From assembly GCA_019775845.1 (NCBI GenBank), contig JADQAV010000028.1, forward strand, positions 682,001 through 746,000: a stretch of 64,000 nucleotides of DNA, read 5' to 3'. Each line of letters opens with the position of its first letter. Within the stretch, counting starts at the first letter, position 1. This DNA is from Myrmaecium sp. VS I D KN 1 (Eukaryota > Ascomycota > Dothideomycetes > Valsariales > Valsariaceae). The position numbers were made by a program, and so were the translations under genes. Below the pieces are notes generated by a model. The model was not told the DNA's origin, ran no database searches, and worked only from the letters and a program-made list of their open reading frames with translations. Shown in pieces: positions 58,096-64,000 of this stretch.

Positions 58096-59136
58096 GTTGA
58101 AGGAGAGAGTAGGAGAGCTCCTCCAATTCGGCGGGCGTGACAGCTATGCGTATGCCTGAGGACGCGTGGAATCCGCGCAGGCTGGGAGGAGTCACGGCTG
58201 ACGGAAGCGCGTCGCTGGAGGACGCAAGGAACGCCGAGGTGATGAGGGGAAGGGGGAAAGGAAAGGAAGAAGGAACAGACAGGCAAGCAAAGAGAGAAAG
58301 AAAGAGAGATTGAAGGAGGACAGGAGGACAGGAGGACAGGAAGAGAAGAAAAGAGGGTTCGGGCAAATGCTACAGTGCCAGAGAGGACATACTGTAATTA
58401 CTGGGACCCGGTAGGCGATAACGACCACTCACTCCGCTGCCCCAGAGCACTAAACCCCCCAGGCGATAACGATAGGGACGGGAAGGCTTCGCTCGGGCAT
58501 TCACGGCACAGCTGGGCTCCCCCAGGCCGACGGCCCGCCAATCATCGTCGCTCATCCGCCTTTGCTGAGCTCTCCCCCCTCCCGCCTTTCCCCGTTCCCC
58601 CAGATGCTCCCTCTCTCTTTGCAACCACCAAGGCTGACGGCTACCCGTCTCACTTGCAGGTCATTGAGAACCGCCCATGCCAATACCACCTCAAGTAGTC
58701 GCATGAAGACCATGAGCAAGTCTCGAAGCGCAATCAGGCCATCCCCTCAAAGCCGACGAGTAAAATGAGTCATGATCAGCATGAAAAAGCAGCTGAAATC
58801 CTCAAGAGCTGGGGCCATCGCCCAGTTTCCCGCTAAACACCCCACAATGTGACCACCGACCCGCATTTACACATGGACCACCATCACCCTCTCTCCCTCT
58901 TATCAGACCGTTCCATTCGCCCACTGTCTCGCCAGATCACTTTCAACTTTCATGACCAACAGCTCTGCAGAGGATGTCTTCCTGACACATCAAATCGATT
59001 GTGGTATCATGTTGCCAGTCTATACTAAGCAATTCATACAGTCATAAGCCATGTCTGATGACAGGACCTTTCCTTCATCGGCCATGGAAAAGAAAAAAGA
59101 TAGAAGAAACGGCGGGTTCATCTCCATCCCAGCGAC
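58096..59136. other. Intergenic, glycine decarboxylase promoter, 1.04 kb
   Basis: Contains a GGAGGACA tandem run (about 58314-58340), then a GATA direct repeat listed separately. The distal half is the 3' flank of the small hydrophilic gene. No gene supported. Confidence 0.5.
58413..58475. promoter_or_regulatory. GATA-containing 12-bp direct repeat upstream of gcv2
   Basis: AGGCGATAACGA occurs at 58413-58424 and again at 58461-58472, followed at once by CGATAG. This gives three HGATAR-type GATA factor sites (AreA-like) within 60 bp, about 320-380 bp upstream of the start. Nitrogen control of glycine catabolism is inferred. Confidence 0.45.
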
Positions 59137-59643
59137 TCAACGCAATCCGCTCGTGTTCGCCCTACCATCCCGATCCGAGTCGACCCTAGGATCCAACTTG
59201 TTCGCGAGGTTGCTCTGATGAGGCCCATGGTTCGTGCTGCCCGTCCCTTCAGCCGCGAAGCCGTGACCCGAGTCTGTCGTCGCGGAGCCGCCGGTCGTGC
59301 GGTACCCGGTCGTGCTGCCGGTGTGGTAGGAAGCGGTGCTGCTGTCGACCGGCGACACGCCCGCGTTGCCGATGCTGGGGTTGCCCGTCTCCATCTCGCG
59401 CACGCCCTTCTCGGCCGTGGCCTGCTCCCGCGCGTTGGGCGTGCCGGCCGCGCTGTCGAAGAAGTTGTTGATGTTGCCGCGGAGGGCTTCGCCGGCGCCC
59501 TATGTGGTGGTTAGTTTAACATGCTCGATCCGAGGACTGAGTCCTCTGCGACGAGGTCGATTGCAACTTACGTGAACAGTGCCGAATGCCTGCTTGACGG
59601 CGTTGCCCGCGCTTTGTCCGGCGTTGGTGGAACCAGAAGACAT
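59137..59643 (-). CDS. Small hydrophilic protein, possibly stress-related
   Basis: Two exons (59643-59572, 59499-59137; intron 72 bp) give 144 residues. The sequence starts MSSGSTNAGQSAGNAVKQAF, crosses the splice junction in GTVHGAGEALRGNINNFFD, and continues with AREQATAEKGVREME and a Ser/Thr/Gly-rich tail without hydrophobic segments. The make-up (high Gly, Ser, Ala; no Cys; charged) is like fungal hydrophilins and small stress or conidiation proteins, and the GAGEALRG core looks conserved, but I do not recognise a named family. Phase agreement and canonical splice sites (GTAAGT, CACATAG) support the model. Function is not assigned. Confidence 0.75.
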
Positions 59644-60180
59644 TTTGTATTCCTTGTGTGTACTAGTATAAAGTGGGTTTTAGGTCTGAGGGAGTTTTGT
59701 GATAGTTATTGGTTATAAGGTGCAATATGAGTTCAAGGAAGGGGTCCTTTTTATGATGGTGAGGAATGCACATGTGGTGGAGCTGACGTCAAAGTACGTC
59801 ACAGGGTCGATCATCCTCTGCCCTACGGAACTGCCAGCCTTGCCGGACTTCCCATCATCAACATAAAACACCTCAACGATGGCAACCGGTGCCGCGCAAT
59901 CCCGGCTGATTATGTGGCTTAGACGCGATCTGTGGCCAATCGCACATATCCAAAAGTTCACGCTGGCCATAAATCAGAAAGAAAAGGTCAGACGGATACA
60001 TATGATTAATAGCACCACGCCCTCATTTAAAAGAATAGCAAGTCGACACCAATAGTCATCCCACAATCCATTCTCGCGTATCGCCCTGAGCGTGCAACGT
60101 ACAAAATGAAGAGTCCCCACACTCCAACACAAAACTTCCTGAAGGGATAATAAAACTACAACCTTCACTCCGATACAAGC
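59644..60180. other. Intergenic, 0.54 kb
   Basis: Promoter of the small hydrophilic gene, with a CCAAT box near 59935. No gene seen. Confidence 0.5.
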
Positions 60181-60981
60181 TCAGTCCCGCTGTCCAACCA
60201 CTTCCTCCCACCCAGCACTCACCACCACCTCCGAAGACCTCCTCTTCCGCCCCAACGCCTCAGGCAGCGGACTCCAACTCTGCCTCTTCCCCGGCCTCTC
60301 CTGCTCCTGCTGCTGCTCCTGCTGCTGCTGCCTCCCTAGGTGCAACCCCAACCCAAAACTGCTCCGCCGCAGCGCCTCCACGAGCAACTCGTCCGCGCCG
60401 TCCGGGCTGCCGCAACTCTTCGTCGGGCTCGCTACAGGCGTGGTTAGGCTCGCGAATGCGGGCGTGAGCGCGCTGTCGGGCGGCCAGCCGCGCAAAGTCG
60501 CTGCGGCGGGACGGTGGTGGTAGGAGGGGTGTTTGGAGTCGGTGGTGGGAGGCGTAGGGGTGGAGGATGGTGCGGCGTCGCTGGGTCCTTTTGGTGTGGA
60601 CGGGCGGGGATGAGACTCGTGGACGCGATGGGAGAGCGGGGTGTGAATTGGTTGGATCGCCGTGGTCGTGGAAGGTGATTCGGGAGGCGGCGAGTAGATT
60701 GGTAGGTCCGGAGGCGGCGGCGGGCCGTGGCTCACGATTCCTTGGGCAACGGCGGCCTTGATGCTCGAGATGTTGATTTGGGCCTTCGAGATCGGCAGAA
60801 GGGATGGAGGGCCGGCCTTTCCTAGGGTTGGTATGGTGCTACTGCAGGCTGGTGAGCTGTTCACGGTATCGCCGTGATTGCCCTCCGCTTCGACGAGTGT
60901 TTGGGTTGACTTGGAGACGTGCATTTCCTCGTTGGCGAGGATAGAGGAACACACCTGAGACCGGGTATGGGCATGCATCAC
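60181..60981 (-). CDS. Pro/Ser-rich hypothetical protein
   Basis: One open frame of 266 residues. It is rich in Pro, Ser and Thr, with PPPPPDLPIYSPPPESPSTT, a Gln/Glu-rich stretch (QQQQEQQQEQE), and a C-terminal KRRSSEVVVSAGWEEVVGQ that looks less random. The second Met (MHVSKSTQTL) is an alternative start. There is no signal peptide or membrane segment. The codon pattern and length suggest a real gene, but composition is low complexity, no domain is visible and no intron is required. I do not recognise it; it could be a nuclear regulatory or adaptor protein. Confidence 0.5.
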   Translation of the reverse strand: MMHAHTRSQVCSSILANEEMHVSKSTQTLVEAEGNHGDTVNSSPACSSTIPTLGKAGPPSLLPISKAQINISSIKAAVAQGIVSHGPPPPPDLPIYSPPPESPSTTTAIQPIHTPLSHRVHESHPRPSTPKGPSDAAPSSTPTPPTTDSKHPSYHHRPAAATLRGWPPDSALTPAFASLTTPVASPTKSCGSPDGADELLVEALRRSSFGLGLHLGRQQQQEQQQEQERPGKRQSWSPLPEALGRKRRSSEVVVSAGWEEVVGQRD

Positions 60982-61936
60982 TCTGATAGGTTAAGTACTG
61001 TATACCTCTGGTGTGTAGAGGTGCGCCCTTACATGGAGTAGGTCGATCTTAAATCCATGATGCCTGAGTGAATTGGCTGAGCAAAATTATGGCTATCAGG
61101 TTGGCGACGTCTGTTGGAGTTCTGTCGCCGTGGAATATCTTCTGTCCGTTGGACTCTTGACTCACAAGAAAATGGCTGTTTGAACGAAAATGATAGTAAA
61201 GATGCTATTCAGTATAACGGGACAGGCAAAACCGAATTCGCGGTCGAAGCTCAGAAAAGCACGCAGGGTCGACTGGAATCCTCAAAAGGAACCCCGGTAT
61301 ATGTAGCAGAAGTCGACATGACGGAGACTCCAGGTGCATTTTGAGACATCTCTTATGAGAGCATCCCGCGCAGGAGAACGAACTCTGCGCTCAGTATATG
61401 GTAATTCAAAAGCGATGAGCTGTCAGGGGACGGACCGCAAATATCCACCGAGGCAAGCTGTCAAGTCTCAGTAAACCACACCTCATATTGACAGTACGGA
61501 TGGAAGACGCGGCACCGAAGCTCTCTTGTACCACATCTACCGGGGACTTGGGAACAGGCCGTCCAGCCTTACCGGGTACATTCCTTTGTCCCGGGAATGC
61601 TCGACGCCGCATCCAGCGAGGAATGCGCGAGGCTATGACGCGCCGCATCGCTTGCGGCGCAAAATCGCCAGGCCTTTGTTGCCTCTTCCACCGTGGATCG
61701 AGTGGCTTGCGGTACGAGTTGCCGGATATACGAACTGAGATGAAAGAGAATGGGTATTTTTAATTGCTCTGAGAGGCCGAAAACGTTGCCCCCCCGGTTA
61801 CAAGGTCGGGGAGTGAACTAGATATATCTGGAGCAAAGAGAACTTGTACTAGAAGCATGGTAATCAGAGTAAATTTGACCTGAAAGGAAGCACCCCTCTC
61901 CGGGCAGACTCACTAATCCGCTTCCTCCACCTCAAA
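60982..61936. other. Intergenic, 0.96 kb
   Basis: Between the divergent Pro/Ser-rich and CFEM genes. Only short frames, none supported. The last 60 bases are a C-rich leader before the CFEM start. Confidence 0.5.
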
Positions 61937-62636
61937 ATGCATTCACCACTCTTCTACAGCCTGGCCTTGCTGGCCGGAGCCGTCACTCTTTCCCTCGGCC
62001 AGGACTTCACAGGTCTCCCCGAGTGTGCCGCCGATGCAATCTACAGCGCTCTAGCCGCAACGACATGCGCAGTCACAGACATCGTCTGCCTCTGCACCGA
62101 TCCCACCTTGCACAACACGCTGATGGACGCCGTCCTCACCAGCTGCACTCCCGCGGAGCAAGCCCGTACGTCGTCTCCAACCCGCCCATTCCAACCTGCA
62201 GCTAGGCCCAGTTGACCGCTGACCATCGTGCACAGAAGCCCAAGCGTACGCCAACAAGCTGTGTCCGACGTCGAGCAGTGCCGCTGCCAGCACCACCACC
62301 AGCACGACAAGCACCGAGTCCTCGACGACCACCGTACCGACGGCGGAGATCACGTCCCCCAGCACCATTGCTACCACCGGCTCCACAGCAACCACGTTCG
62401 CCATCGCCACGGGGAGCCCTGCCTTCACCAGCACCACTGCCGTCGCCACCACCACCACCACCTCGAAGTCATCGGCTGCGCTCACTACGACGGCCAGCAG
62501 CGGGACCACCGCACTCAAATCCACTGTCACCCAGTACGAAGGCGCGGCGACGACGTTTCCCGAGGTCGGGACGGTGAGGCTGTGGAGCGTGGCCTTTGCG
62601 ATGGTGGGGATGGGGTGGATCTTTGCGGAATTGTGA
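61937..62636 (+). CDS. CFEM-domain protein, GPI-anchored, six-cysteine variant
   Basis: Two exons (61937-62165, 62236-62636; intron 70 bp) give 209 residues. A signal peptide ends near LSLGQ. The CFEM-like domain spans about 24-90: LPEC (Cys30), TTC (Cys44), TDIVCLC (Cys51, Cys53), Cys70 and Cys86. Canonical CFEM has eight cysteines; spacing suggests that the second (expected near residue 34) and sixth are missing, while Asp48, at the place of the haem-binding Asp, is kept. A Ser/Thr-rich stalk and a hydrophobic C-terminus (LWSVAFAMVGMGWIFAEL) fit a GPI anchor. CFEM proteins sit on the cell surface in haem uptake, adhesion or host interaction. The junction completes EQAQAQAYANKLC, which carries the last cysteine, and so confirms the intron. 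Confidence 0.85.
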
Positions 62637-63381
62637 GAGCGTCTTTTGGGTTCTGCCCTTCCTTCTATTCATATCTCCGGGCCGTGGCTTCCTCACTCAC
62701 GCTCTCTCTTACTCCAACATATACTCTCTTTCTTGACCGGTAATCCACCTAATCTGATGTGAAGGGACTTGCATGGAAAAGAAATTATAGATAATACTAG
62801 AGACTTGAAAACCATTGCCATTTGCAGTTTGTCTCTGCCCAGAAAGTATTTTCTCTCTCTGATATGCACTGTACTGTATAAAGGGTATCCACATCAGAAC
62901 GCCAGAGAGCTTCGGCACATGATATTTGATCCCTAGACCACTGTCGCTGCTAGGCAGCCCGGGTCGTAATGAAAAGATAGGAAGCAACGCCGGGATAGGA
63001 AGATTGTTTCCCATGAGTGAAAAGAAAAGATAGCTTCCGATAAACAGAAAGAGAAGAGAGTTTCCGATGAATAAAAAGAAAAGAGAATCTCCTGTGAATG
63101 CAAGGAAAACAAAAGAAAAGAAAAAAAAATACTGTAAGCAGAACTCTGCATATCTCCGCTAACCATTCGCTTTGGTTGTTCTTCTGATTCTTGCGGGGAT
63201 CCTTTGATGTTTTTTTAGCAATGGATGTGTCCTTGAAATAGTCGACCTCGATCTCTTGTCGAGCCGGCTTCCGAGATCTTGATCTCGACGTTTGGAAACT
63301 CAATCGTTTTCTCGTGATTATGATGGCGTTGGGACTACGACCTGGGAATCTCGAACAGCGGGAAAGATCTCGTTCCTGCCC
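62637..63381. other. Intergenic, 0.75 kb, with degenerate tandem repeat
   Basis: 3' flank of the CFEM gene and 3' flank of the next minus-strand gene. It contains a GA-rich degenerate tandem repeat (separate entry). No gene seen. Confidence 0.5.
62999..63115 (+). repeat. Degenerate tandem repeat, about 4 copies of 27-30 bp
   Basis: Four consecutive units share a TTTCC(C/G)ATGA core followed by an AAAAGAAAAGA-type purine run. Units differ by point changes and short indels, so the array is old or evolving fast. Confidence 0.6.
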
Positions 63382-64000
63382 TCACAAGGTGGCAATGAGA
63401 GCAACCGCCAGACCAAGGATCATGTTGAGGCACTTCGCAATCAGAACCTCGTGACTCTCGCTACTTAGCACCATTGTAGAGGCTCCAGGGGGAAGCGATC
63501 TGCCGGTGCAATCGACCGGCATATGGGCGATCTTGTTGTAGCAAAGGGAGACCGAAGCCGGGACCTTGGGAGTCATGGTCATGGTCGCCATGGATGTAGA
63601 GTTTTGAGTAGGAGTTATAGTCATGAAAGAAGACGTATTCTTGCCAGTGGGCGCAACGGTGCTGCTGGTCAGGGTAGCAGAAACATTCACCGGAATGGTG
63701 ATGTTGATGGCACCGTAAGGGAAGGGCTTGGATCCGGCTATGGTATAATGGACACCGGTACGATTCATGCGAACGCAGGGATAAGTGATCGACTCATTCA
63801 AGACGCCCAGACGGAGCGTAGCGGTGCACCAATCGTGCTGGAGACACGAAGGGATAGTGCCGGTGTACCGAGTCTCAGCCGGGACACTTGGGCCAGATAT
63901 ATTCAGGCAAAGGTAGAGAGCCTTCTTGTTGACTTGGCTTTCACCATCTGCAAGGCAAAGATCGTACGGTGGGCAAGCCGCCTGGCTGGCGAATCCTCCA
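63382..64000 (-). CDS. Secreted/GPI-type cysteine-containing protein, partial at right edge
   Basis: The frame is open to the window edge, so the 5' end is missing; about 206 residues are visible. They include regularly placed cysteines (AACPPYDLCLA, LYLCLN, IPSCLQHDWC, YPCVRM, SLCYNK, VDCTGR), many Asn-X-Ser/Thr sequons in the middle (for example INITIPVNVSATL), and a hydrophobic C-terminus with KCLNMILGLAVALIATL, typical of a GPI-anchor signal. This predicts an extracellular, wall-linked protein. It is convergent with the CFEM gene next door, another surface protein. An upstream intron or signal peptide cannot be judged. I do not recognise the family. Confidence 0.72.
   Translation of the reverse strand, partial: GGFASQAACPPYDLCLADGESQVNKKALYLCLNISGPSVPAETRYTGTIPSCLQHDWCTATLRLGVLNESITYPCVRMNRTGVHYTIAGSKPFPYGAINITIPVNVSATLTSSTVAPTGKNTSSFMTITPTQNSTSMATMTMTPKVPASVSLCYNKIAHMPVDCTGRSLPPGASTMVLSSESHEVLIAKCLNMILGLAVALIATL

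Overview
This is a stretch of nuclear DNA from a filamentous ascomycete (Pezizomycotina). The evidence is short GT-AG introns (47-230 bp) with CTAAC/CTGAC-like branch sites, GC-rich exons, an AT-rich block typical of repeat-induced point mutation (RIP), and eukaryotic core genes (RPS14/uS11, TFIIF alpha, AAR2, HGH1, glycine decarboxylase P protein) whose sequences look closest to Eurotiomycete-type fungi. The class assignment is inference; no species is claimed.

Layout. 1-9.4 kb: the 3' end of a membrane protein gene, a GPI-anchored two-domain fasciclin protein, a large disordered protein with a C-terminal membrane module, an unrecognised protein and a 121-residue membrane microprotein, the last four all on the minus strand. 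9.87-11.29 kb: a 5'-truncated LINE, mostly RIP-degraded, bounded by a 13-bp target-site duplication. 12.2-16.3 kb: a BTB-like protein and an MFS transporter. 16.7-22.1 kb: Ish1 stress protein, a small mitochondrial-type protein and a six-exon sugar transporter. 24-29 kb: divergent TFIIF alpha and a Cid1/CutA-type terminal nucleotidyltransferase. 30-43 kb: an RBR ubiquitin ligase, HGH1, pantothenate kinase, a TBF1/TRF-type telobox protein and a GDT1-type cation transporter. 44-53 kb: prephenate dehydrogenase divergent from RPS14, then AAR2 and acid trehalase. 54.7-64 kb: glycine decarboxylase, two small or unrecognised proteins, a CFEM protein and a partial GPI-type secreted protein.

Most genes are independent housekeeping units, not a cluster: I see no secondary-metabolite, CRISPR or defence island. 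Gene models were built by hand, joining exons at splice sites and checking reading phase; every spliced model listed closes in frame at its stop codon.

The most interesting observations are regulatory. A TAGGGTTAGGGTTA telomere-like motif lies 144 bp upstream of the telobox gene, suggesting autoregulation. Near-palindromic CreA-type sites lie upstream of acid trehalase. A 12-bp GATA direct repeat lies upstream of glycine decarboxylase. A CRE-like site lies upstream of ISH1. Other points are a LINE insertion with a readable target-site duplication and an abrupt RIP boundary, and a CFEM domain lacking two of eight cysteines.
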